Assembly (NCBI GenBank): GCA_944331945.1 | Contig: CALVJC010000060.1 | Coordinates: 1 to 7,211, forward strand | DNA: 7,211 bases | DNA from: an uncultured Bacilli bacterium | GTDB lineage: Bacteria > Bacillota_I > Bacilli_A > RF39 > UBA660 | Direction of reading: 5' to 3' | In this document: positions 1-6,740 of the stretch, in pieces | Numbering within the stretch: the stretch's first letter is position 1 | Layout: every line of letters begins with the position of its first letter | Made by a program: the position numbers and the translations under genes | Notes under the pieces: generated by a model | Database searches by the model: none | The model's input: the letters and a program-made list of their open reading frames with translations, nothing else | What the model was told of the DNA's origin: nothing

Positions 1-261
1 TGTTTTTGGTGGCTCTTTTCCTTCGTCGCTTCGATCATTCATCGCTCCGGCAATTTTAAAAATTGTTTTGGCATTTCGGATCAAGGGCCTCATTTGATAG
101 ACGAGGGGAATGGCTTGATTGATAATACCAAGTGTTCGCTGGGTATTATTTAAGATATTGTTCCAATTAAAGCGATGTTTTGGTGTCATATTTGGTACTC
201 CCATGTTTGTATTCCAGGTGCTATTTCTGCCCCATACATTGGGATCGTATTGATTGTACAT
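1..261 (-). CDS. YqfQ/VrrA-like protein, 5' part (runs off left edge)
   Basis: An open frame reads leftward from an ATG at 261-259 to the window edge, giving 87 residues with no stop. An AAAGGTGAT ribosome binding site lies just upstream (273-265), which supports this start. The first ~30 residues are polar and rich in Asn, Trp and Pro, as in the low-complexity heads of this family. Residues ~35-74 carry the conserved core I recognise from the YqfQ/VrrA family: ILNNTQRTLGIINQAIPLVY followed by QMRPLIRNAKTIFKIAGAM. The tail then becomes charged (RSDEGKEPP). The B. subtilis member is known as a spore-coat-associated protein, but the biochemical role of the family is not established, and nothing here shows whether this organism sporulates. 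The gene is divergent from pilC and shares its upstream region. The family assignment is from motif memory; an unrelated protein with a similar amphipathic helix is the alternative. Confidence 0.7.
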   Translation of the reverse strand, partial: MYNQYDPNVWGRNSTWNTNMGVPNMTPKHRFNWNNILNNTQRTLGIINQAIPLVYQMRPLIRNAKTIFKIAGAMNDRSDEGKEPPKT

Positions 262-301
262 ATTATCACCTTTGTTTTAATATATGCGAGTTGTTTTCCT
301 C

Positions 302-330
302 TTGTGTCTTCCAGTTAAAGATGCTATAAT
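302..330 (+). promoter_or_regulatory. promoter of the pilC operon (extended -10)
   Basis: A perfect TATAAT (325-330) is preceded by TG one base upstream (322-323), making an extended -10 element. TTGTGT (302-307) sits at the ideal 17-base spacing as a partial -35. The expected start is near 337, giving a leader of about 20 bases before the ATG at 357. This is the strongest promoter-like signal in the window. Confidence 0.65.
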
Positions 331-354
331 TACTTTAGAATAAGAGGGTGTCAA
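326..354 (-). promoter_or_regulatory. candidate promoter of the YqfQ-like gene
   Basis: On the minus strand a perfect TTGACA (354-349) is followed, after 17 bases, by AATTAT (331-326), a 4/6 match to the -10 consensus. It would start transcription near 319, leaving a leader of about 58 bases. It overlaps the -10 box and ribosome binding site of the divergent pilC gene. The weak -10 keeps confidence low. Confidence 0.35.
343..350 (+). promoter_or_regulatory. ribosome binding site that decides the pilC start
   Basis: AGAGGGTG at 343-350 lies 6 bases before the ATG at 357. The in-frame GTG at 348 sits inside this same motif and so could not use it as a ribosome binding site; ATG 357 is therefore preferred. 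Confidence 0.65.
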
Positions 355-356
355 GT

Positions 357-1736
357 ATGGAACAATTCTTTCGGCCGTTCATTGCAATTTATCATGTTGT
401 TCGTAATCTTTTTACCTTTTCGTCTTCAAAAGAAGAAAAAAAAGAACAGGAAAGTGATGCATTACAACATGAAGTAGAAGCCCTAATGAAGGAACAAAAG
501 GATTCTAAGAAAAAAACAAAAGAAAGACCTCTTGCTTCTTTTCGATATAAAGCAAAAAATTCCATTGGGAAAAAAATACAAGGAACGATGGAAGGAGAAA
601 GTGCAGAAGATGTTCGGTCCTTCTTGACAAACGAAGGATATAAAGTTTTATCTGTTACTCCTCGAAGTGCTCTTGATATTGATATTAATTTAGGAAGTGG
701 CTTTAAAGCTGCTGATTTATCCTTTACTTTGACGCAACTTTCTACTTACATCAAAGCAGGAATTCCTTTAATTGATTCGATGCGTATTCTGGAAAAACAA
801 GCAGAAAAGCCAGAACATCGAAAAATTTATCAAAAAATTATTTATGAATTACTAAAAGGGGAAAATTTATCGGATGCTATGGCAAAACAGAAAGATAAAT
901 TCCCTAAATTATTAATTAACATGGTAAAAACAGCAGAATTAACAGGTGATTTGACGTCTGTTTTAGATGATATGGCTGATTATTACACTTCTAAAGAAGA
1001 GACGAGAAAGCAGATGGTTTCGGCGATGACTTATCCTGTGATCGTCTTATGTATTGCTGTTGCTGTTTTAATTTTTGTTTTAGTTTCTATTGTTCCTCAA
1101 TTTGTGGATATGTATGAATCGAACAACGCTGAAATGCCAGGATTAACGCTTACCATTATGGATATTAGTACTTTTTTAGTAGATAATTATATTTTGATCA
1201 TTGTTGCTGTTGTGCTTTTGATTTTTGCTTTGATTTTTATGTATAAAAAAGTTCGCAAGTTTCGCAAAGGTGTTCAAGTTATGCTTATGCATATTCCAGT
1301 TATTAGTAAAATTATTATTTATAGTGAGGTTTATAATTTTACCAAAACTTTTGCTTCCTTACTTAATCATGGAGTTTTTATTACAGACAGCATGGAGATC
1401 TTGTCAAGAATTACAAATAATGAGGTTTATAAGGACTTGATTAATAAATCCATTATTAATTTAAATAAAGGAGCTTCTGTTTCCGATGCCTTTAAAGGTT
1501 CTTGGGCTTTTCCAGTGGCTGCTTATGAAATGATTGTCACCGGAGAAAATACAGGACAACTTGGGGTTATGATGGATAAAGTTGCTAATTATTATCAATC
1601 CTTACATAAAAACTTGATTAAACAGATGCAAAGTTTAATGGAACCAATTATGATTGGACTTTTGGCTTTTATTGTTGGTATAATTCTATTATCCGTAGTT
1701 ATGCCAATGTTTGATATATACGGAAAAATTCAGTAG
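357..1736 (+). CDS. pilC: PilC/GspF-family inner-membrane platform protein of a type IV pilus or competence pseudopilus
   Basis: This is the polytopic membrane protein on which type IV pilus, type II secretion or competence pseudopilus filaments are assembled; it normally contacts the assembly ATPase on the cytoplasmic side. Starting at ATG 357 it has 459 residues. The usual family start (FRYKAK, then GTMEGESAEDVRSFL) appears only at residues ~62-88. Two T2SSF repeats follow, about residues 122-247 and 325-450, each with the AGIPL/HGVFITDSM-type helix and the TAELTG or TGENTGQL motif. Membrane segments are near 225-247, 277-295 and 429-450. The first ~60 residues form an extra head: an aromatic amphipathic stretch (1-21) and then a Lys/Glu-rich linker. 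B. subtilis ComGB (323 residues) is much shorter. The gene is first in its unit; no pilB or pilT precedes it, since the upstream gene is divergent. The prepilin peptidase follows after 8 bases. ATG 357 is chosen over GTG 348 because of the ribosome binding site. Whether it serves a pilus or DNA uptake cannot be told. Confidence 0.92.
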   Translation: MEQFFRPFIAIYHVVRNLFTFSSSKEEKKEQESDALQHEVEALMKEQKDSKKKTKERPLASFRYKAKNSIGKKIQGTMEGESAEDVRSFLTNEGYKVLSVTPRSALDIDINLGSGFKAADLSFTLTQLSTYIKAGIPLIDSMRILEKQAEKPEHRKIYQKIIYELLKGENLSDAMAKQKDKFPKLLINMVKTAELTGDLTSVLDDMADYYTSKEETRKQMVSAMTYPVIVLCIAVAVLIFVLVSIVPQFVDMYESNNAEMPGLTLTIMDISTFLVDNYILIIVAVVLLIFALIFMYKKVRKFRKGVQVMLMHIPVISKIIIYSEVYNFTKTFASLLNHGVFITDSMEILSRITNNEVYKDLINKSIINLNKGASVSDAFKGSWAFPVAAYEMIVTGENTGQLGVMMDKVANYYQSLHKNLIKQMQSLMEPIMIGLLAFIVGIILLSVVMPMFDIYGKIQ

Positions 1737-1740
1737 GTGG
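1735..1740 (+). promoter_or_regulatory. ribosome binding site of the prepilin peptidase, embedded in the pilC stop
   Basis: AGGTGG (1735-1740) overlaps the TAG stop of pilC (1734-1736) and stands 4 bases before ATG 1745. A TTG at 1742 is only 1 base away, so ATG 1745 is the better start. The arrangement suggests translational coupling of the two pilus genes. Confidence 0.6.
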
Positions 1741-1744
1741 TTTG

Positions 1745-2530
1745 ATGGAAAGTTTGATTCTTATTTTTATGTTTGTGATAGGGCTTTTCTTTGGCTCTTT
1801 CTTTTGTGTGATTGGAATGCGTTTAGGAAGAGAAGAGGGGTTTGTGAAAGGAAGAAGTTATTGTGATCATTGTCATCATTCTTTGTCTTTTCTTGATATG
1901 GTTCCTATCTTTTCCTATCTTTTTTTAAGGGGGAAATGTCGTTATTGTCATCAAAAAATTAGTCCTTTTTCGACTTTTATAGAACTTTTTACCGGAATTT
2001 TATTTGCTATTAGTTATTATTCGTTTGGTTTTTCTTATGAATTTTTGTTATCTTTATTAGGGGTATCCTTGTTTTTGATTGTTTTAACGAGTGACTTATT
2101 ATATATGATTATTCCAGATTCTGTTTTACTTTTTTTTAGTATTTGTTTCCTTATTGTTCGGTTTTTTCAAGGAGGTTTTCCGTTGCTTGGATCTTCTTTG
2201 TTGTCCGGAGGAATCTTGTTTCTTTTTATGTTTCTTTTGATGAAACTTGGAAATTTTCTTTTCAAAAAAGAAAGTCTTGGAGGAGGAGATGTCAAACTTT
2301 TATTTGTTATAGGTCTTTTGCTTGATCCCTTATTAGGCCTTGTGGCTGTCTTTTTAGGTAGTTTTTTAGCTTTACCGGTAGCGCTTGTTCTTTATTATCG
2401 GAAAAAAGAGCCGGTTATTCCTTATGGCCCCTTTTTATTACTAGCGGCTTTATTTTTGTTCTTTACAAAAATAACTTCTAGTGAATTGCTTTCTTTTTTA
2501 ACAAATTTAGTTGCTTTTTCTTACCACTAA
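1745..2530 (+). CDS. pilD: prepilin peptidase (PilD/ComC-type leader peptidase and N-methyltransferase)
   Basis: This membrane aspartic protease cuts the leader from type IV prepilins at the membrane's cytoplasmic face and usually methylates the new N-terminus. The 261-residue protein has the family layout. A first membrane segment ends in GSFFCVIGMRLG (17-28). A zinc-type cytoplasmic loop carries two CxxC pairs (C40/C43 and C65/C68). Several hydrophobic segments follow. The catalytic aspartates are D117 in SDLLYMIIPD and D182 in GGGDVK, and PYGPF sits at 226-230. Length and all key residues are normal, so it should be active. The conserved CxxC loop suggests that the methyltransferase half is also kept. 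The gene starts 8 bases after pilC and has a ribosome binding site inside the pilC stop, so the two are almost certainly co-expressed. In naturally competent Firmicutes the equivalent gene is comC; in pilus loci it is pilD. I cannot tell which applies, because no pilin gene is visible. Confidence 0.94.
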   Translation: MESLILIFMFVIGLFFGSFFCVIGMRLGREEGFVKGRSYCDHCHHSLSFLDMVPIFSYLFLRGKCRYCHQKISPFSTFIELFTGILFAISYYSFGFSYEFLLSLLGVSLFLIVLTSDLLYMIIPDSVLLFFSICFLIVRFFQGGFPLLGSSLLSGGILFLFMFLLMKLGNFLFKKESLGGGDVKLLFVIGLLLDPLLGLVAVFLGSFLALPVALVLYYRKKEPVIPYGPFLLLAALFLFFTKITSSELLSFLTNLVAFSYH

Positions 2531-2539
2531 TTATATAAT
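2511..2539 (+). promoter_or_regulatory. candidate internal promoter before the 218-residue gene
   Basis: A perfect TATAAT at 2534-2539 lies 17 bases after TTGCTT (2511-2516, a half match to -35). It straddles the end of the prepilin peptidase gene and would start near 2546, just before the AGGAGG ribosome binding site at 2552-2557. In AT-rich DNA a TATAAT can occur by chance, hence moderate confidence. Confidence 0.45.
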
Positions 2540-2563
2540 AAAAGCACTTTTAGGAGGCTTATT

Positions 2564-3220
2564 ATGAAAATATTTACGAAAGATGAAAAGAAGGTTTTCT
2601 TTCAAAAAAGAGATTTGGATTATTTAAGAAGAGTGGAAGGTAGTAAAAAATTAGAGGAGCTGGGGCATAAAAATTTTGACAAGGAAGAAGATACTTTTCT
2701 TTCTTCGAGAGATAAAGAAGTGATTAATATTTTAAAAAGTAGAAAAGAAGTTCCAAATTATATTGATATTTTAAAAGCAAAAAAAGAAGATTTGATGCAT
2801 TATGTAAATCAGTTACAGGAAAGTCTTGATTTAGCGAAGGATTTATATCAGAGAGGGCATACTTCTTTCAATTATGTGATGGAAGAAGAGTATTTATATA
2901 AGAGTTATTCGGATATTGTTTGGCGATCTAGTTTGGGTGAAGGACTTCCTTTGGAAAAAGAAGTGGATGGTTATCAAGTAAAAAAAGGAAATTATACTGT
3001 TTTTGAAACAACAGTTCCATCGCTTTATGTCTTTCAAAAAGAAGATGGGAAAGCTTTTTCTATGAAAGATCAGGAGTTTATATCCTTTTATGAAAATAAT
3101 GTAGTAAAAATTTTATGTCAAAGACAACGGCAAAAACAAGATTTTTTTGCAATATATACTGATAAATGGAAAGAAAAAGGGAAAGTTTATATGCTTCTTG
3201 AAAGACAAAAGAGAAAATAA
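2564..3220 (+). CDS. uncharacterised charged cytoplasmic protein
   Basis: I do not recognise this 218-residue protein. It starts at ATG 2564 with an optimal AGGAGG ribosome binding site 6 bases upstream. It has no signal peptide and no membrane segment, and is rich in Lys, Glu, Asp and aromatic residues with a single Cys (C185). Residues ~1-100 look mostly helical and highly charged, with a possible coiled coil around 65-98 (DILKAKKEDLMHYVNQLQES is part of it). Residues ~130-215 have alternating hydrophobic spacing suggestive of beta strands (for example YTVFETTVPSLYVFQ and KVYMLLE). No nucleotide-binding, metal-binding or nuclease motif is visible. It lies 33 bases after the prepilin peptidase and 24 bases before mtaB, so it could belong to the pilus unit, to the mtaB-recD2 unit, or to neither. 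Codon use resembles its neighbours and there is no sign of recent transfer. That it is a real gene is well supported by the start signal, length and packing. Confidence 0.85.
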   Translation: MKIFTKDEKKVFFQKRDLDYLRRVEGSKKLEELGHKNFDKEEDTFLSSRDKEVINILKSRKEVPNYIDILKAKKEDLMHYVNQLQESLDLAKDLYQRGHTSFNYVMEEEYLYKSYSDIVWRSSLGEGLPLEKEVDGYQVKKGNYTVFETTVPSLYVFQKEDGKAFSMKDQEFISFYENNVVKILCQRQRQKQDFFAIYTDKWKEKGKVYMLLERQKRK

Positions 3221-3244
3221 ACTTTTTTCTTTTGGAGGTGAAAA

Positions 3245-4537
3245 ATGAAAGTTGGTATTTGTACCTTAGGTTGTAAAGTAAATACTTATGAAAGTGAATA
3301 CATGATTGAAACATTAGAGAAAGCGGGTTATGAGATCGCTCCTTTTGATTCTTTTTGTGATGTTTATATTATTAATACTTGTACGGTTACCAATACTTCC
3401 GATGTGAAAAGCCGTAAGATGATTCATCAAGCGAAAAAGAGAAATCCTATTGCCTGTGTGGTGGCGATGGGGTGCTTTTTAGAAGCGAATAGAACTTATC
3501 AAGATGAGGCAATTGATATTTATGTAGGAAATAAAAATAAAAGTGAAATTGTTTCTTTACTCGATCAGTATTTTGTGAAAAAAGAAGAAATTCATGTTCC
3601 GATGGATCCCAAAGAGAAGTTTGAAGATATGTTTTTAAGTCATTTTGAGGGAAGATGTCGGGCGTTTTTAAAAATTCAGGATGGATGTGAAAATTTTTGT
3701 AGTTATTGTATTATTCCTTATGTTCGTGGGAAGTGTCGGAGTAAAAAGCCTGAAACAGTATTAGAAGAAGCGAAGAGATTAGTTGAAAATGGTTATCAGG
3801 AGATTGTTTTAACGGGAATTCATACTGGTAATTATGGGGTTGATTTGGGGACTTCTTTTGCGGATTTATTAAAAGAGCTAGTAACGATCGAAGGGTTAAA
3901 AAGACTACGTATTTCTAGTATTGAAGCGACGGAATTAACGGAAGAAGTCTTGGAAGTTCTTAGAAATTCTTCCGTGATTGTCGATCATTTACATATTCCT
4001 TTGCAAGCGGGAAGTGATGCGGTTTTACGGGCTATGCGAAGAAAGTATACTTTGGAAGAATATGCGAATATTATAGAAAAAGTTCGAATGATTCGGCCTG
4101 ATATTTCGATTACCACGGATATTATTGTCGGATTTCCTGGAGAGACAGAAGAAAATTTTGAAGAGACTTGTGTTTTTGCGAAAAAAATGGCCTTTGCAAA
4201 GATTCATGTTTTTCCCTATTCCGAAAGAAAAGGAACAAAAGCGATGGAACTTCTTAATCATCTTGATCCATCTATCAAAAAGGAAAGATCAAGATGCCTT
4301 TTAGCAATATCCAAAGAATTAGAACTTCAATATGCGAATAAGTGGAAGGGAAAAGAAGTAGGAGTTTTAATAGAAGAGTGTAAAGAGGGAATGAGTAGTG
4401 GGCATACTTCAAATTATTTAAAAGTGAAAGTGAAAGGGGAAATACCCGTGAATACTTTTGTGACCGTTGAAGTAGAGACCTGTTTCCCAACTTATGTCAT
4501 AGGAAAAGTCAAGGAGCGTGAAGTATGTCATCACTAA
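3245..4537 (+). CDS. mtaB: tRNA (N6-L-threonylcarbamoyladenosine(37)-C2)-methylthiotransferase
   Basis: This radical-SAM enzyme inserts sulfur and a methyl group to convert t6A37 into ms2t6A37 in tRNAs reading ANN codons, improving decoding accuracy. The 430-residue protein has the full family layout. The N-terminal MTTase domain begins CTLGCKVNTYES, a signature that favours MtaB over MiaB or RimO, with auxiliary cluster ligands C10, C46 (NTCTVT) and C77 (MGCF). The radical-SAM CxxxCxxC is at C148, C152 and C155 (GCENFCSYC). Further motifs are VLTGIHTGNYG (188-198), HIPLQAGSD (250-258) and IIVGFPGET (293-301). A C-terminal TRAM RNA-binding domain spans ~370-428. No key residue is missing. GGAGGTG at 3234-3240 supports ATG 3245. 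The last 13 bases overlap recD2, pointing to translational coupling. In B. subtilis the orthologue (yqeV) sits downstream of the dnaK region, so this neighbourhood is different. Confidence 0.95.
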   Translation: MKVGICTLGCKVNTYESEYMIETLEKAGYEIAPFDSFCDVYIINTCTVTNTSDVKSRKMIHQAKKRNPIACVVAMGCFLEANRTYQDEAIDIYVGNKNKSEIVSLLDQYFVKKEEIHVPMDPKEKFEDMFLSHFEGRCRAFLKIQDGCENFCSYCIIPYVRGKCRSKKPETVLEEAKRLVENGYQEIVLTGIHTGNYGVDLGTSFADLLKELVTIEGLKRLRISSIEATELTEEVLEVLRNSSVIVDHLHIPLQAGSDAVLRAMRRKYTLEEYANIIEKVRMIRPDISITTDIIVGFPGETEENFEETCVFAKKMAFAKIHVFPYSERKGTKAMELLNHLDPSIKKERSRCLLAISKELELQYANKWKGKEVGVLIEECKEGMSSGHTSNYLKVKVKGEIPVNTFVTVEVETCFPTYVIGKVKEREVCHH

Positions 4538-6702
4538 AAGGAAATTATAAGAAAGCGATCTTTTCTTCTTCGAATGGTTATTTGATAGGTCTTTTTAAAG
4601 TAAAAGAAACGAGTGAAGACTTGAGTGAATGGGTTGGACAGACTATTACTTTTACAGGCTATTTTCCAGATTTGAATGAGATTGATACCTATCTTTTGGA
4701 AGGAAGAGTGGAGCGTCATCCGAAATATGGCGATCAATTTGCGGTCAATCGTTTTGAGAGAATTATGCCAACGGAAAATCATGCCATGATCGAAATTCTC
4801 TCTTCTGAACTTTTTTCCGGAATTGGGAAAAAGACAGCCGAAAAAATTGTCAATGTCTTTCATGAAGATACTTTTGAAGTGATCTTACATCATCCATCAG
4901 ACTTAATATGTGTTCCCTCCATTACCCAAAAACAAATCGATATTTTACATCAAGGACTTCTTTCGTATCAAGGAAGTTATGAGGCGATTTTACAATTAAC
5001 TAATTATGGCTTTTCGACCAAAGAAAGTATGAAGATCTATCATTTTTACAAAGAAAAGGCAGAACAGGTGCTTTTGGAAGATATTTATCAAATCTATTAT
5101 GATATCGAGGAAATTTCTTTTCAACAGGTCGATCGTATTGCATTATATCATGGAGTAGAAAAAGATGATTTAAAACGAGTACGAGCAGCGATTATCTATA
5201 TCATGAGAGAATTAGCGAATGTAGCAGGGCATACCTATTTCTTACAAGAAGAAGTGACGAGCTTTTTGGAACGAGTTTTAAAAATTTCTATTTCTAAAGA
5301 ATTAGGGGAAGAAGCTTTTACTAGTTTAATGGATGAAGAACGACTTGTGGAACGGGATAACAGATGGTATTTAAAAGAGTATTATGATGCGGAAATATTC
5401 ATTGCAAGACGATTACGGATGATGGCTCATAGTGAGAAGTTAAAAGAAAAAAAGATTGATACTTATCTTGAAGAAATAGAAAAGAAAAATAATATTACTT
5501 ATAATGAAGAACAAAAAAAGGCCATGAAAGAAGCAATTTTACAGCAAGTGGTGGTGATTACCGGTGGTCCTGGAACGGGAAAGACAACGATTATTCGGGG
5601 GATTATTGATTTATATCAATTGTTTTTTCCTGAGCAGAAAGAGAAAATCAGGGAGAACTTAGTTTTACTAGCACCAACTGGTAGAGCGAGCAAAAGAATG
5701 AACGAAACCACGCATTTTCCGGCTTCAACCATCCATCGTTTTTTAAAATGGAATAAAGAAAATAATCGTTTTCAAGTAAATGAATATCATCGGAGTAATG
5801 CCAAGTTTGTGATTGTGGATGAATCCAGTATGATCGATACTTTGTTATTATGTAACTTATTAAAAGGATTATCCAGCAATTGTAAAATTGTCTTTGTGGG
5901 TGATGCGGATCAACTTCCAAGTGTTGGTCCTGGTGAAGTATTAAAAGACATGATTCAAAGTGAAGAATTAGAAGTGATTGCTTTGAAAAATTTATATCGA
6001 CAAGGAAAAGATTCTCATATTATTACACTGGCACATGATATTAAAGAAGGAATTATTGATAAAGACATTTTTGATCAAGGAGAAGACTTACAATTTATTC
6101 CTTGTGCGGATGCCGAAGTATTAACGAAAATGGAAGAGATTTGTAAAGGTTATGAAAGTCATGAACTTCAAATTTTAGCGCCCATGTATAAAACACAAAA
6201 TGGGATCGATAATATTAATAAGCATTTGCAAAATTTATTTAATCCCAAAAAAGGAATCAAAAAAGAAATCAGTAGTGGTGAAGTTGTTTTTCGGGAAGAA
6301 GATAAAGTCATTCAGTTAAGTAATATGCCAGATGATTTTGTTTTTAATGGAGATATTGGTTATATTCAAAATATAAAAACTTTTGGTAAAAAAGAAATGT
6401 ATGTTGATTTTGATTCGAATTTAGTAAAATATACACCAGCGATGTTTTCTTCGTTATCTCATGCTTATGCCATTTCCATTCACAAAAGTCAAGGAAGTGA
6501 ATTTGATGTCGTGATCATTCCCTTGGTTATGGCTTTTCGAAAAATGCTTTATCGAAAACTAATTTATACGGGAATTACAAGAAGTAAGAAAAAATTAATT
6601 TTAATTGGTAATTTTAAAGCTTTTGAAATGGCAGTTTTAAATAATCAAGAACAAATTAGAAAAACAACCTTAGCTTATTATTTAAAAAACGGTATAATTT
6701 AA
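4525..6702 (+). CDS. recD2: RecD2-like SF1B DNA helicase (YrrC family)
   Basis: This is a 5'-3' ATP-dependent DNA helicase of the RecD2 type, which works without RecBC and is tied to replication-fork maintenance and DNA repair in Firmicutes and Deinococcus. The 725-residue length matches D. radiodurans RecD2 (~715) and is somewhat shorter than B. subtilis YrrC. The N-terminal ~80 residues form the OB-like RecD2 domain. Helix-hairpin-helix segments follow, with LFSGIGKKTAEKIV at ~96-109. The Q-motif is ITYNEEQ (324-330). Walker A is GGPGTGKTT (347-355) and motif Ia is APTGRASKRM (383-392). Walker B is IVDESSM (430-436), motif III is VGDADQLPSVGPG (458-470), and the motif IV arginine is in LYRQG (490-494). 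Motif V is AISIHKSQGSEFD (649-661) and motif VI is YTGITRSKK (681-689). All ATPase residues are intact. The start at ATG 4525 uses GGAG (4513-4516) inside the end of mtaB, with a 13-base overlap. Confidence 0.95.
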   Translation: MSSLKGNYKKAIFSSSNGYLIGLFKVKETSEDLSEWVGQTITFTGYFPDLNEIDTYLLEGRVERHPKYGDQFAVNRFERIMPTENHAMIEILSSELFSGIGKKTAEKIVNVFHEDTFEVILHHPSDLICVPSITQKQIDILHQGLLSYQGSYEAILQLTNYGFSTKESMKIYHFYKEKAEQVLLEDIYQIYYDIEEISFQQVDRIALYHGVEKDDLKRVRAAIIYIMRELANVAGHTYFLQEEVTSFLERVLKISISKELGEEAFTSLMDEERLVERDNRWYLKEYYDAEIFIARRLRMMAHSEKLKEKKIDTYLEEIEKKNNITYNEEQKKAMKEAILQQVVVITGGPGTGKTTIIRGIIDLYQLFFPEQKEKIRENLVLLAPTGRASKRMNETTHFPASTIHRFLKWNKENNRFQVNEYHRSNAKFVIVDESSMIDTLLLCNLLKGLSSNCKIVFVGDADQLPSVGPGEVLKDMIQSEELEVIALKNLYRQGKDSHIITLAHDIKEGIIDKDIFDQGEDLQFIPCADAEVLTKMEEICKGYESHELQILAPMYKTQNGIDNINKHLQNLFNPKKGIKKEISSGEVVFREEDKVIQLSNMPDDFVFNGDIGYIQNIKTFGKKEMYVDFDSNLVKYTPAMFSSLSHAYAISIHKSQGSEFDVVIIPLVMAFRKMLYRKLIYTGITRSKKKLILIGNFKAFEMAVLNNQEQIRKTTLAYYLKNGII
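6670..6698 (+). promoter_or_regulatory. candidate promoter of the 50-residue membrane protein gene
   Basis: A perfect TATAAT at 6693-6698 lies in the last codons of recD2, 17 bases after a weak TTAGCT (6670-6675, 3/6). The expected start near 6705 would give a leader of about 36 bases. No terminator is visible between recD2 and this gene, so read-through from the operon is equally possible. Confidence 0.4.
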
Positions 6703-6740
6703 AAATTCTTTTCCATACTATTCTTAGGAGGCGTGATAAC

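Noticed and set aside
279..284. Minus-strand TATATT as the -10 of the YqfQ-like gene
   Set aside because: Transcription would begin at about 272, inside the ribosome binding site, and no -35 box lies at the right distance.
348..356. GTG start for PilC three codons upstream of ATG 357
   Set aside because: The GTG lies inside the only good ribosome binding motif (343-350), leaving no spacing for initiation.
1742..1744. TTG start for the prepilin peptidase
   Set aside because: It is 1 base from the AGGTGG motif and is a weaker start codon than the ATG directly after it.
2539..2552. TAAAAGCACTTTTA as a terminator after the prepilin peptidase
   Set aside because: The stem is almost all A/T, the loop would be only 2 bases, and no T-run follows.
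3221..3244. Possible terminator or promoter between the 218-residue gene and mtaB
   Set aside because: The 24-base gap holds only a T-rich run without a stem and the mtaB ribosome binding site; no convincing -10/-35 pair was seen.
4534..4863. 109-codon minus-strand open frame
   Set aside because: It lies fully within the conserved recD2 frame, has no clear start signal and a composition expected of an antisense shadow. The same holds for minus-strand frames at 3078-3314, 4025-4261, 4275-4490, 5648-5920 and 6656-6850, and for the plus-strand frame at 2143-2325.
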